A DNA stretch of 64,000 nucleotides, taken from contig NC_135248.1 in the NCBI RefSeq assembly GCF_947623445.1, positions 9,920,977 to 9,984,976 of the forward strand, read 5' to 3'. Positions 11,836 to 23,699 of the stretch are shown piece by piece. This stretch comes from Clavelina lepadiformis. Its lineage: Eukaryota > Chordata > Ascidiacea > Aplousobranchia > Clavelinidae. Positions within the stretch are counted from its first letter, which is position 1. The number at the start of each line of letters is the position of its first letter. Both the position numbers and the translations under genes were made by a program. Below the pieces are notes generated by a model. The model made no database searches. It was not told the origin of the DNA and was given only the letters and a program-made list of their open reading frames with translations.

Positions 11836-12423
11836 CAGACGAAATCGGTTAATCGCATAGTCAATTTGCCCAGCTTTTTTATGCGATTAACCGATGTATG
11901 TGTTTCCTACATTTTCTCCGCTTTTCTCTTTTTTAAACACCGGCACACGCATTCTTGCTCCTCCGCCGATTTTAGGAATGACACAATGCATTATGACGCA
12001 ACAAGTGAGCTTCGTTCTTTTCGATTTCGACACATGGTTTGCGCTTTGCGACGTAACTATTGTTAAATAAAAATTAGTCTTGTTGTTCTATTGTGATGCA
12101 ACGATCTGTAACAATCCTTAAATGAAACGTAGTTTTGTGGTTCATAATCACTGTAGAGAAGGCCTTTTTTCGATTTTTGTTTATTGGTGAGGATAATCTT
12201 CAGCAACTTAACACTTCATCAAAGGAAATATGCGGTTAAGTGATACTAGTCTACAAATCAATCAAGAATTCCTATTCGATTAACCGATTTATACGATTAA
12301 CCCTTATGCGATTAACCGTTGAATTTTCTTCACAAGTGAATGGGAATGGTTTGGGATTATGCAATGCTATGCGATTAACCGACGTATGCGATTAACCGAT
12401 ATGCGATTAACCGATTTCGACTG
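11836..12423. mobile_element. Second pogo/Tigger-like element, 588 bp
   Basis: The left end CAGACGAAATCGGTTAATCG and right end CGATTAACCGATTTCGACTG are inverted copies, flanked by TA (11834-11835 and 12424-12425). The right part (about 12283-12415) contains at least six copies of a TATGCGATTAACCGA-like unit, that is, the terminal motif repeated inward. It has no transposase frame. Confidence 0.8.
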
Positions 12424-12570
12424 TATTTGAAAGCTTGGTGCAGTATGCCATTTACCGCACTTACTTACCGTCGTTGGTAGTCTCGACTATCAACTAATTA
12501 CCAAATATGTCGTGCTGATCCTACCCTGTGAAAATAATAATGATAGTTTTGTGTTTTCACAAAAGCGAAC

Positions 12571-12993
12571 ATCGATGTACAGTAAAATTGCCCCGAAAAA
12601 CACACAGCAAACACTGATATGAATGTCATTTATTTGAATAAAAGTAGCCTACTGAAACAAACAGACTAAATTTGACAGTTTTTTGAAGACGATTGAATGA
12701 TGAAATGGCGATCTCGTTAGCTTATTACTTAAAGAACTTGGTTATTTAACAAATCATTGATGTGAACTTACACGTGAAAACTAACATGGGTGACATAATC
12801 GAGTATTAAGCAATACTCGATTTGAGTCCAAGTGTTGAAAACATGCTAATACCTGACCGAGTAATTGGATTCATCCTCGACTCACCCCATCCCTAGTGCT
12901 AACCTCATTGTAGATTAGTCAAACAAGAAATAGGTTCACAATTAACCAAATTGATGTACAGTAAAATTGCCCCGAAAAACACACAACAAATTT
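12571..12993. repeat. Pair of ~33-bp direct repeats, 382 bp apart
   Basis: GATGTACAGTAAAATTGCCC followed by CGAAAAACACACA occurs at about 12573-12605 and again at about 12955-12987 in the same orientation. The second copy abuts the outer left edge of the fold-back element. The space between is AT-rich without a frame. Confidence 0.7.
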
Positions 12994-12994
12994 T

Positions 12995-14745
12995 TGGGAA
13001 AAAGTGCCCTAAAGGGCTTAAAATGTGCAAAATGTAAATTACAACGACGGAAAGTTAGGACCACCAAACCCAGAATGCGTTTATGTTAAAATTAAATTAA
13101 AGCAAACCAAAACATACACATTAAAAATATAATTACATCAAAAACAATTTATTCAGGAAAAAGTTGACTGCCTACTTCGTAGTTGTTATTGGGTATGTCA
13201 TTTAAGATTGTTTGGCGCACCCAAGGTCTTGCTGAAAACCGCTACACTCAACTGTCCAGTACTTAATGTGCCTGCAGAAAATGACGATAGCAAGTCACAC
13301 GCAGAACTTTGTTAAAGATGGGCTTTTACATTAGTATAATGGGCAAGAAAAAAGCTGTCTTTATCTAAAACCTTTCTTTTGAGGAGGTAACTTCCCAAAA
13401 ATTTACATTAGCAGCAATTAAGAAAATTGCAAAAATAATTTTTCCTGAAATATTTAATACTTCTTGCCCAGAAATTTAGTGCAACAGATTCCTCGCCAAA
13501 AAAAAAATAATTTTAACCTCATAAAATCAAAAATCAATTGGTTCACTCAAAAGCTATTTGCAAATGTTCTGTCTACGGGCAAAATGTCATGCTTCTAGTC
13601 TCGTGGAAGTCATATGCATTTAAAAAATTACATTTTGTCCTTGGGAACACATGACAGTTGAAGAAAAGAGCAAGGATTTTGTTTCCCAAAAAAAATTGGG
13701 TCAAAAACGGTTTTAAATTAGCCTAGTGCCAAGCATGCTACTCGAGAAACAACTTAAAACTGGAAACAGGGAATATTGAAGGAAAGGTTTTCCATTCGTT
13801 TTTTGAACGAAGACGAAATAGCTCTTAATTTAAAACCATTTTTGACTCATTTTGTTGAATACCAAATTCTTGCTCTCTGCTTCACCTGCCATCCTGACTA
13901 GAAAGTATGGCAATCTTCGACAAGAAATCGTGTGTGCAAAGTCACAAATTTAGGCATGGACAGGATTCCAATTCTTTGTTTATTTATTACAAATTGGTGA
14001 CCAGTTAAAACTGGTCAAAAGTTTTTTTGTTAATTTATTATACATTGGCGCGACGGTAAAGAAGGTGCTACACTACAGACTAATGGCCTGCCATGCGTTC
14101 CCAAGAACAAAATATTAAGGTTTAAACACATATGACATTTAAGAGTTCAACATTTTGCCTATAAACCAGTGATTTTTAACCTGGGGGTTGTGAGTTGTGA
14201 CCCCCATGGCATTTATTAGCCTTTTTTTAGGGGTCGCGAGAGCTTTCAATGAGTATAAAGTTAATACATGATCCGTTGTTTAACAGCAATATCACTTACT
14301 CGTTTTTATTTTGCTATTGTGAATGTACAACAGCATTACATATGTTTAGCTGGGAATTTTTGGAAGGGGTCGTTTGATTATATTGGGTTGCAAAATGGGT
14401 CGCTGAATGAAAAAGGTTGAAAACCACTGCTAAAAAAAACATTTGCGGGTGTCTTTTAAGTGCCGAAAAATTGATTTTTACTTGACGTGGTGTAAAAATT
14501 TTTTTTTTTTGGCGAGAAATCCGTTGCATTAATTTTCTGGGAGAAAGAGTGTAGCATTTTGAAAAGAATTTTTCGCAATTTCTTTAATTGTTTAAAGTGA
14601 ACATTTTTTGCAAAAACCTTTCTTTTTGGGAAGTAGGCCTAATTGCCTAAATAGGAAGTTTTTGCCGTTTTGATCTAGTGTTTTTGTGGCGACCGTGATA
14701 ACAAATTATAACAATTATGTAAATTGGCACTTTAAAAGCGGTTTG
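12995..14745. mobile_element. Long fold-back (extended inverted repeat) element
   Basis: Several blocks match in inverted order around a centre near 13775: 13660-13725 with 13826-13892; 13580-13650 with about 14090-14160; 13367-13555 with 14455-14650; and more weakly 12990-13040 with about 14720-14750. Shared landmarks include GCAACAGATTCCTCGCC against its inverted GGCGAGAAATCCGTTGC copy. The left arm is about 730 bp; the right arm is longer because of the nested MITE at 14167-14429. No ORF is supported. Outer tips and target duplication could not be fixed. Confidence 0.65.
14167..14429. mobile_element. hAT-type MITE, 263 bp, nested in the fold-back element
   Basis: Left end CAGTGATTTTTAACC and right end GGTTGAAAACCACTG are inverted copies. 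The flanks CTATAAAC and CTAAAAAA match at 6 of 8 positions, an eroded target duplication. The family resembles the 2786-3049 copy. Confidence 0.75.
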
Positions 14746-14952
14746 TGTGTGTTTCTCCAGCTGGATAAAATTAAATGTTTAAACAGATGTATTACTTTTG
14801 GTTAAGCAGTTATTCAAACAAAGGAGTTTGAAATGTTTCAAGTAGCATTGTATTTTTACCGTGTAATTTCGATGGTACTTTGGTCAAGTGTTTCGGTGAT
14901 AATAGAATAATATTAAATGTAACATGCTTGTACGTGGCAATGTAAAAAGAAT

Positions 14953-15072
14953 ATATGGCACGCGCCCATTGGTCAATACGGCGAATATAAAAGCTAATGT
15001 TTCGTTTAAATCGCTCTCTTCGGAAAACTCTCTTCGAAAACTCTCTTAGAAAACTCTCTTGGAAACTTCTCT
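14953..15072 (+). promoter_or_regulatory. Candidate Pol II core promoter followed by a short tandem repeat
   Basis: A reverse CCAAT box (CCCATTGG, about 14967) is followed 20 bp later by a TATA box (GAATATAAAAGC, about 14984). From about 15016 to 15066 an AAAACTCTCTTNG-type unit repeats four times. No downstream ORF was found. Such promoters are common in LTRs of retroelements, so this may be a degraded LTR. Confidence 0.45.
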
Positions 15073-16519
15073 TAGCTATTGCTTATGTTCTGCTGAATTG
15101 AAGTATTGCTGAATTATTCGGAATTGGAATCATTACTGAATTCGAGTTATAGCTTTGTTTAAATGTGGAAAGATGGTGTAAATGTTTCTAATTCGATACA
15201 ACCTATTCGGACAATATAACAATTAGACTTTATGAAGTTGGTGTTGATTTGAAGAAACATTATAGAGACAGTAACGCATCGGAGTCAAAGACAATTATCT
15301 CGGAGTCAAACAGTAAGACTATTAGTCTTGGCTTCAGGCCAACTTAAAGCAATCCACTACCATCAATACTCCATAGTTCTACTGTTCTAGGCTATGGTAT
15401 GTCATCAACTTCAGGCAAAAATGCAAAATAACGCGTTTTTCAAGGTTTTGGTACACCACTTTAACGAAAATTAACCGACAGGTTTTTGACATATATAAAT
15501 GATGCCACAAATCTTATCTTAGCCTAAACTGCCTAAAAATCACCATCCTACCTTAACCGTAGCCGGTGAGGTGTACAGTATGCCCTTAGTAAGGTAGGTA
15601 AAAGTCCCTACTGCTACTAGAACGCTTGTACCTTGTAATGATGTGCCAGAGAACTTTATGGAACGGAGACTTCTATGCCAATTTTCTGGCGCGGAATTGC
15701 CGTTTGCCCTATCGTCTATGTTATAATATGTATTAGGGAATTACGTTGGCGTAGCGTAAATTTTGACATTACAGTTATAGCCTAGACGCATTTACTTGGC
15801 GCACTGAAAGCAAACTTTGCAGAAGGGGTAAAATTAAGTGTCAATCAAAGAAGAAGGGGAATCCCAAAAAAATGGCATGAAGCAAACGCCTGGAATAAAA
15901 GTACAAACCAAACAAGAATATTTACTCACAGTTATATTGTATTTTTCGTTTATTTTTCACCATCATAGAGGTATATCTCAATAAATACGACGCGGGAAAC
16001 ATACACAGATAATAGGCCTTCCGGCCAACGAATCCTTTTTTTTATTGATTGATGACACCACAACAACAAACAATAAATAAAGATAAAGTATAAAATAAAT
16101 GGCAAAGCAAAAGTTAAAAAAATGCAAATCATCAGCATGGCAGGCAAGACCCCCACTTATTATAACGAAATCTTAATTTGTTTTTTCTTTTTGCTGAAAA
16201 TCTCTCAGATTTTTCAGTATCTGTTATCAAATGTTCAAAGAGCTCTATATCGATGGTTTACAGTTGTTTAACTTGGCGCGATAAATAGTAAAACGCGCTA
16301 CTAGCAATAAGCAAGTTAAAAAGTTCAAAAGATATTGTTAGTTAAGGAATACCGAACAATAAGTTGCTATAATGAAGGCTATAAGGCTGGTCTACACTTC
16401 AATGTAGGCTATGCCACAATTAACTTAATAAATTGCAATCTGACTCTTAAGAACAATTGGAAGTTTGAGAATTCTCAAAAATCTAAACTGGGTACTGAAA
16501 AACTCAATACTGAATAAAA
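15073..16519. other. Intergenic stretch
   Basis: No gene supported. The short frames here lack recognisable features. A 68-codon minus-strand hydrophobic frame at 15950-16156 is probably chance translation of AT-rich DNA. Confidence 0.4.
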
Positions 16520-19440
16520 AATAATCAATACTGAAATCATAGCATGCAACAGTACATATAAGTTATACACTGACGGGGAGAATTGAAGAAAGAGAATTCC
16601 AACTTGAGGCGCAATGCGTTTATCAATAACAGGAAATGATTTGGACTTTGAAAAACTGTTTTACAAGCTCTTTTCATGAAGAATGCTGACTAGGGTCAAT
16701 TAGTAGCTTAATCCATTTTATTTTCAATCCGTTTATATATGTCTCGATATCAATCATGTTTGCACCGCCTGCACCATAACCAGTGCACAAAGTTTCACGT
16801 TTGATTCGTTCCCATTTGGAACCCCAGATAAAGCGGTACATCAAGGCTTTAACTTTCTTCATAAAGGTCGCCGGAAGATTAATAGGCCTTGTAAGTTAAA
16901 GTTGGAATTACCATTTATATAAGAATAGTAATTTTCCCTATCAACGTCAAGCCCGTACATGACCAAAGGTTTAGTAAGGTAGATATTTTGTTTAAACTAT
17001 TCTGGAAATTCATTGTAAACAGTTTTTGGTTGTTTGCTGTATCTATTGGAATAGTAATTACCAAATAATAAATAGCACCATTGGGCCATTTTAAACCTTG
17101 CTGGACTAATGGTTTACCTGTCGTATTTCTCGAAGATCCAACATAAAACGTCTGCGATTTATCAAACTTAACTCTATGGCCAGAGAGTTCGGCAAATGTT
17201 TTAAGATCATGTTTACAGCTGAAAAATCGGCCGAAGAACCTTTCAGAAAACTAATGTGTCGTCTTTGAAAGCAGCAGTTTAGAAGTACTTTCGCCTATTG
17301 TTATTCCATTAAAATCACTAGTTCGCAACATAATTGCTAGTATTTCGATGCACAATACAAATAATGATGGAGATAAAGGGTTTCCTTGTTGAACGTCCCG
17401 GTAAATGGCAAAGTTTTCAGATAAATATCGATTATGATTAAATTATACAAATAATTATAATTATTTGTAATAACGCATCTAGGATTCGAATAAACTGTTT
17501 TCTTCTATTTAATTAGGCTAGTTGTGTCTGGAATCCGTATAGGCCTACATATATAGGCTACTTCGATACGGCAATAATTAAAGTTCCAATTAAGAGATTC
17601 AAAGGCTTTAAATATATCTAATGACAAAATGGTGCCGGGAATTTCATACTCATCCGCGTAATCAATAATATCATAAAGCATACGAATGTTATTGCCAATA
17701 AACTGACCTTTTATAAATCCATTTTGGTCATGATGAACTAAGTGGCCAATTCGTCTTACAATTATTTACATAGGCTACTATTTTAGATATTATTTTATAA
17801 TCTGCGTTCAAAAGGGTGATTGGTCTGTAATTGTTTACAAACAATCGATTTTTATTTGGTTTAGGTATAAAAGTTACTGCCCCCTCTAGCTGTGAGTCAG
17901 ACATTACCCCTCTGGTACTAGATTGATCAACTGACGCCATAAAAAGCGACTTAACATCTGGCAAACATGTTTTGTAAAACTCTATGCCAATGCCATCGGG
18001 ATCTGGAGATTTGTTGTTAGCCACACTTCTCATTGCACTTATACATTGAGATTCTGAAATCTTTGTACTTTCTTCGTCTGCGCTGTTACTATTAATCTTA
18101 GGAATATCAAGTTTGGATAAGACAGAGTTTGTCTGGCCATAGGTATTGCATTGTTGGCGGGGCAACTGTATAGTTATGCGTAGAACTTTCGTAATTCTTT
18201 TAATATAAGACTTTGGCCGATGGAAATGGTTCCATCAGAGTTTAGAGGTGTTATCCTACTTTCGTCTGTATGACGCTTTTCTAAGTTTAAAAAATATTTC
18301 ACATTTTTTCCCGATTTCAGACGATTTGGCCTTACTTCGAACTATCGCAGTATTGATATACCGTTCCAACAGGGCGTCTAGTTGTTGTTGCTTCAGGGTG
18401 ACTTGTTGCCAGATGGAATCTTTATTACCCTCTGGTTTGAGTAATTCTCTATCGAGAGTCTTTAATTCCCTCTCCAGGCGGGTTTGAGCTTTTGAAAAAC
18501 TTTTCTTTTTGCGAGCACTATATTAAATTTTAATACCACGAATTACACATTTTAAAGTATCCCACAAAACACGTGGATCGATTTTATCTGTGGCATTGTC
18601 TTCTTTGAAGTTTACTATCTCCTTTTTCAAAAATTCCACGTACGATTGGTCTTGTAAAAGTAAGCTGTTCATTTTCCAGTAACCGTTACCTCGAAGTACT
18701 GGTTCTATGACGATAAATGACGTCACCATGCGATGATTGGATTTAACGCCAGGTACAACGTCAGTTAATGTAACTTTTGATAGCAGATGTTGTGATATCA
18801 AAAAAATCTATTCTTGTCGCTGTATACGGTCGTTTTTGAATAGTTTTGTAAATGTTTTTATTATGGGGTTTTTAGCCCTGAAAGCATCACAAAGCATCAA
18901 GGATTCTATGTGGTTGACCACGGATGCCTGTGCTCGTTTATTCGAGCGGCGATCGTACCCTTCTTTTTCTAGTGCATCACTTAAAATTAGATTAAAATCA
19001 CCGCCTATTACGCAATTGTTTAAACTTATTTCATTTAATTGTGCGAACAGTTGCTCATGAAACTCAGATACATCATTATTTGGCCCGTAAACAGTAACCA
19101 ATACAATTGAGATATCGTCAATCCTCTTTAGAATTTGGTATCTTCCGATGTTATCTGAGAGAATTTCAATGCACGTGTATGAAAGATCCTAAGAAAACAT
19201 TACACAAACTCCTTAAATTGGAGTTAGTGCGTTAATTAGTTAGCCCATGCGCCCAAAAAATTTCGCCGTTCCATTCTTATAGTTTCCAGAACTTTTCATT
19301 GTCAATTGAGCTATGTGTTTCTTGTAATAATATGATGCTATACTTTTTGCATTTCAAAAAATGAAAAATAGAATTTCTTGTGAATTGACATTGCAGTCCG
19401 CAAACATTAAAAGAGGCAATTTCAGGGAAGCCATTTGTGA
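16520..19440 (-). mobile_element. L1/Tx1-like LINE relic (endonuclease and reverse transcriptase)
   Basis: Reading on the minus strand from 19440: an APE-type endonuclease start with LLQETHSS (about 19335), then the endonuclease core (19101-18808, GGDFNLILS), a linker (18801-18523), then reverse transcriptase motifs (18165-17728, NNKSPDPDGIGIEFY and NNYRPITLLNADYKIISKI; about 17410-17340, QQGNPLSPSLFVLCIEILA), and a C-terminal part (16862-16674, GGANMIDIETYINGLK...W). Frameshifts and stops separate the segments, and the catalytic FADD box is not recognisable. ORF1 is missing. This is a dead 5'-truncated copy of an endonuclease-bearing LINE of the L1/Tx1 type. Confidence 0.85.
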
Positions 19441-20154
19441 TCTATATAGGCCTAATGATTAGAATATATCTATAACTTAATTTCAATTCAAATGCCTATG
19501 TTACACTCAAATTCCATTCCACAAGGAAATGAGTACTTGTCGCTTCTAGCAAAGAACTGGACACACATAGTTTCACAGTCGCAGCTAATGATTTTACTTT
19601 TACAATTAATGTTGCTGCAGCGTGTGCTCGTAGGAGCACCATCGATAATGTTAATAGTGTTACATTTACACTAAACTAAAATCTTTTTACAACTCACACA
19701 ATGGAAGCAGTGGCGTAGGAGCATATGCTGCCGCCCCTGGCTTTCGATGAAAATGCCGTCCTATGTAGACTGCAGCAAATTTTGAAGTATTATTTCATGT
19801 TCAATAAAAATAATTACAGATAATGTGCCGCGTCTCAGAAGTTCTATATTGCTTGAGAAAGAAGCCTTACTGTCTCAGCGTTAAGGCCTAAATTAAAAGA
19901 CAAAAAATGGAGAGCAAATGTATTAGGCAAATAAAAGATCAATAGCCGCCTCAAAATTGAACTTTTCGAGCTTTCACCGAAGCAAAATCAGCGATAATAT
20001 CTTCAAAATCAAGTTTTTGAACGTACAATGTCTTTCCTGGTAGAACGTAAATAGGACTTTATCATTTTGAGCTTTGAGAAACTCCACTCGCCACTCGCAA
20101 TTGAAACACCAATGGTAAGATAAAGTTTCAGACAAAAGCATAAAAATGGTAGGC

Positions 20155-22470
20155 CTACGTACGTGTCGAATCAAGTAAGTGTGATTTAGCTAACCACTGT
20201 AAAACATCAAACGCTGTTGCATTACGATCAAACGTGGTTTCACTGCTTCGCACCAGCCTCTTAAATCTGTCAATTTCCACAGCTAGCTCCAAAAAGTCCA
20301 CCTCGTCGTCATAAGTGCTTCTAAAAGCGTTGGTGAATCCATTGTGACTTTCGCTTTGCAGTAGTGCGTGAGGATTAAAAAATCCAAACATATCATTCAA
20401 GTGGTGTATGCAGGTAAACCTAGTTTCAGCTTCAAGTTTAAATCTGTCCAATGCTTGAAACATGCATCGTCTTACTCCAACACCACTAAGGCCAGCATCT
20501 TCTGCGTGTTCGCCAGGCATTCTCTTTTTTCTGCAAACTCTCCGATCTTCAACTGGAATCTCTAGCTCTGTGCATTTTTTGATCGCTGCATCCACAGAAC
20601 CTTTAACCAGATTATCTCGTTCTTCCACTAAAAAGTTGACAAACGCTTTCATCTTGTTAGAGCATTGCGCTAACAGCAATCCTTTTTGCTGCAAGTAAGT
20701 TTGAGTATCATGAGATTCTCGCAGGATTACTTTCCAAAAACATAAGAAGGAAAAGAAATAAAAATTCTGAATCGCTTCTAGAATACTATGAGCGTCGCCT
20801 CGTGTATTAAGATTTTCGTTTGGATTACATAGTTCCTCTAATTAGACTCTAGAGCAGGGGTTCCCAACCGGTGGTATACGCGTACCACTAGTGGTACGCG
20901 GGAGCTTTTCAGGTGGTACGCGAGCCGCTCTCCGTTGCATGCGATATACAGTATAGTAGTATAACAATTTAATTTTGAGTTGCTAAAATATGCGAACAAC
21001 ACTTTTATTTCTTTCCGTACTAAATTCTCTGCACTCAGTAAGCTACTTTTGTCGATCTTGCTCCCTGCTGTCATTGTTATTAATACAATGCTGCTGTGCG
21101 AATATTGGATCAAATTAGTTGTTTTGAAAATAGTGGTACGTGTTGACAATCCGTGGTGGCTAAGTGGTACGAGAACATAAAAAGGTTGGGAACCCCTGCT
21201 CTAGAGCATCCATAAACTAATCAAAATCTGCGTGAAGGGCCTTTACAGCAGCGTGATTTGCGCTCCATCGCGTATCAATCACTCGCTTCAGCGCGATTGG
21301 CGCATGCTTTAGATTTTAGAAGGACATCCCATCTGTGAGTAGAGGCAGCAAAAAAACATACTTTGTAAAACAGCGAAAATCTGTCGCTTAAATGCGACGA
21401 TCCGACGGCATGAACAAGAGTGAACATGCATGAACATGCAAGATTCAGTGTGTGATTTCGACACGGTACGAGTAGTGCTTTTGGATTTATGTTTTTGATT
21501 TTTTGCTGAACTCCAGTATGAATTCCCGACCTAGTAGATGCGTTGTCGTAGCCTTTTCCCCTACAAATCATCACATCTAAGTTGTTTAGTTCAAGTTCAT
21601 CTAGAATAGATTGAGAAATTTCAGCTGCCGTTTTTCCGCTCAACGGAAAGAAATTCAAAAACAATTCCTTCAGTTGAGCAATACTGTTTTTGATTGTTAC
21701 ATATCTGACTATAAGAGTCATTTGATCAGTATGTGATACGTCCGGAGTACTGTCGCACATAATCGCAAAATATTTAGCTTCGCGCACCTCTTCAAGAACG
21801 ATGTTTTTGACTTTTTTACTGAGAAGCAAAATAAGCTCGTTTTGAATAGTGGGAGAAAGATAAGTAGTTATCATCTTCGTAGAAATACGAATATCAGAAA
21901 GGTATTTGATGATTACGGGACTATATTTTTCCAGAAGCTTCACGGTCTCAAAAAATTCCCTTGGTTGTTGGATTCAAAAGCTTCACAATGTCCTCGAAAA
22001 GGAAGGTTTTGCTTACTTAGAAATAATATGACATCAACAACGCTTTCTCAAAATTGCTTTCCACTTTTTTCGCTCTTCATCCATACAAATGGTGATCTAT
22101 AGGCCTAGCTTCAGGCCAAAAGGCCACATCATTGGGCAAATTGTTGACTACTGCAACTGCTTCGTCGTTATTTTCACCTTCGTCTCCATATATAACTGCC
22201 AATGCATAATTGATTTCATTGGTATTACTTTTGATAGACCCTGTTTCTTGCATTTCTGCTGATAAGCTGATATTTTAAGTATCTCTCTGGAGCTCAGCGT
22301 TATTGTCTGGGTTTTCATTTGAATCGTTCTCTGGTAATGTTAAAGAAACATTTGAACCAGAAGAGGTTATAAATTTTAGCATAGCTCCCTTGTGCTTTTT
22401 TAATATTCTGCTTCTCTTGCTCTCTCTTCTTTTTAAAAAAAGCTCCACTCTCTTTGACACGTTTCATTTT
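20155..22470 (-). pseudogene. hAT transposase gene (DUF4371-type), broken by frameshifts and a nested MITE
   Basis: Two long open pieces remain: 21943-21275 (catalytic core with the CDSTPD motif) and 20694-20155 (helical C-terminal part with the ETRFTCIHHLNDMFGFF region). They are separated by the 344-bp nested MITE and small frameshifts. The last dimerisation block is in another frame downstream (about 20120-19990). The protein would normally cut and join the element's ends; this copy cannot make it intact. Confidence 0.85.
20855..21198. mobile_element. hAT-type MITE, 344 bp, nested in the larger hAT element
   Basis: Ends CAGGGGTTCCCAACC and GGTTGGGAACCCCTG are perfect inverted copies. Perfect 8-bp target duplications CTCTAGAG lie at 20847-20854 and 21199-21206. 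GTGGTACGCG-type short repeats lie near both ends. Confidence 0.95.
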
Positions 22471-23218
22471 CGAGTCTAAATTAACACTTGTATAAATTTA
22501 ACCACAACCTGTCATTTAAACGTTTACAATCAATAACAACTTAAAAGTTTACAATTAAACGTTTAAATGCCCAGGACTGGTTCACCTTCCACAGTTTTCT
22601 TGGACAGCGGGACCAAATTGTAACAAATTAGCTTGTTTACCGCTCCATTCTTTAAAAATTCTCGTGCTGTGTGCACTGTGCAGCCTCATTTTGCCGCCCC
22701 CTTGCAGCCTGCCGTCCCTGGCGCAGAGCCAGAATCACCAGGTGGCTGCTACGCCACTGAATGGAAGAGACCTTCGGTAGTTCTGAATTCTGGTTGAAAA
22801 TTCCTGCAACACGGAAGTTTTCTTATCAAATCTTAACAAAGAGGGTATAAGACGGTATTTTTTCCGAGCAGTACAAGAAGTCGCTGCTGATCGTCACAAT
22901 AAGGGGTTATGATCTCATATAATTGATTTCGCACGCCCAACAATGAAATGAAAGACAGTCTTCATAAATCCAGCCAACAATTGGAAAACAGAAAATCTCC
23001 AGTCTTCCGTTGTTGTCCTCAACTTAAGGCTAGTAGATTACTCCGTATGTGGCACTGCGCTAGGTGTTTACTGTTTACCAAAATGTTTACCAAATGGTGA
23101 CCCCCCTTTATGATAAATTCATTGTCTGACAAAGGATTTGACTAAGCAGAAAACGTGCGGCTATTCAGTGGCTGAATAGTATGGTACCATAACTTATGCG
23201 AATGCATATAGCCTATGC

Positions 23219-23396
23219 CATGGTGGGATTCAAACATTTTAACATCCGGTTTTCCCACTAGCAGCATGCCATATTGACCAGGGGTCGGATATGTATAGGC
23301 TTATACAAACGTTTGTTAACAACCGGTTTGCGTAGGTCATTAGAATTCCAAGGACCTGTTCGCACGAACCGGTGCGAACCGGCTGAATCCCACCAC
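23219..23396. mobile_element. Short MITE (GGTGGGATTC family), copy 1
   Basis: About 178 bp from TGGTGGGATTCAAA to CTGAATCCCACCAC, with GGTTCGCACNGAACCGG-like internal inverted repeats. A second copy lies at 33330-33509. Target duplication is not clear here. Confidence 0.7.
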
Positions 23397-23699
23397 TTTA
23401 TGTACGGCGTATACAGGTATAACAAATTGCAAATCAACAGTGAAGTAAAATTGTGTGACTTTGGTAACTATGTTTGTATTACTCACAAGATATAATTTTT
23501 CTCAGAACAAATCGTAATATCTCGTTTCTCTAAAACTAACTACAAACAATTTCCTGTCGAACGTTTTCTAACAGCTGTACGTACTTCGTGTCGCTTATAC
23601 GTTTATTTTTTTGTGACGTGTTTTCCTGTACTAAATTGTACTAAAACTAACTAGAAAAGCTGTGTATGTTATTATGGGTTGACACCCAAAATAATCCAT

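Larger units (their letters stand above)
19708..22759 (-). mobile_element. hAT transposon of the ZMYM1-like (DUF4371) type, 3.05 kb, near-complete but dead
   Basis: The ends are CAGTGGCGTAGGAGC (left) and its inverted counterpart GCTGCTACGCCACTG (right), flanked by perfect 8-bp duplications AATGGAAG at 19700-19707 and 22760-22767. On the minus strand the transposase reads from about 22470 (MKRVKESG-like start), through a segment with FLSKQNLPFRG and the catalytic region (21943-21275, IMCDSTPDVSHTDQ, CRGKGYDNAST, CRNHTLNL), a C-terminal region (20694-20155), and a dimerisation signature KLYLTIGVSIASGEWSFSKL (about 20120-20060). Frameshifts break it at several points. A 344-bp MITE is nested at 20855-21198. 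Confidence 0.95.

Noticed and set aside
12283..12423. Regularly spaced repeats considered as a CRISPR-like array
   Set aside because: The units are copies of the Tigger-type terminal repeat with irregular, non-unique spacing in a eukaryotic context.
18248..19060. Plus-strand frames at 18248-18487 and 18737-19060
   Set aside because: They are antisense shadows of the LINE endonuclease and linker on the minus strand.
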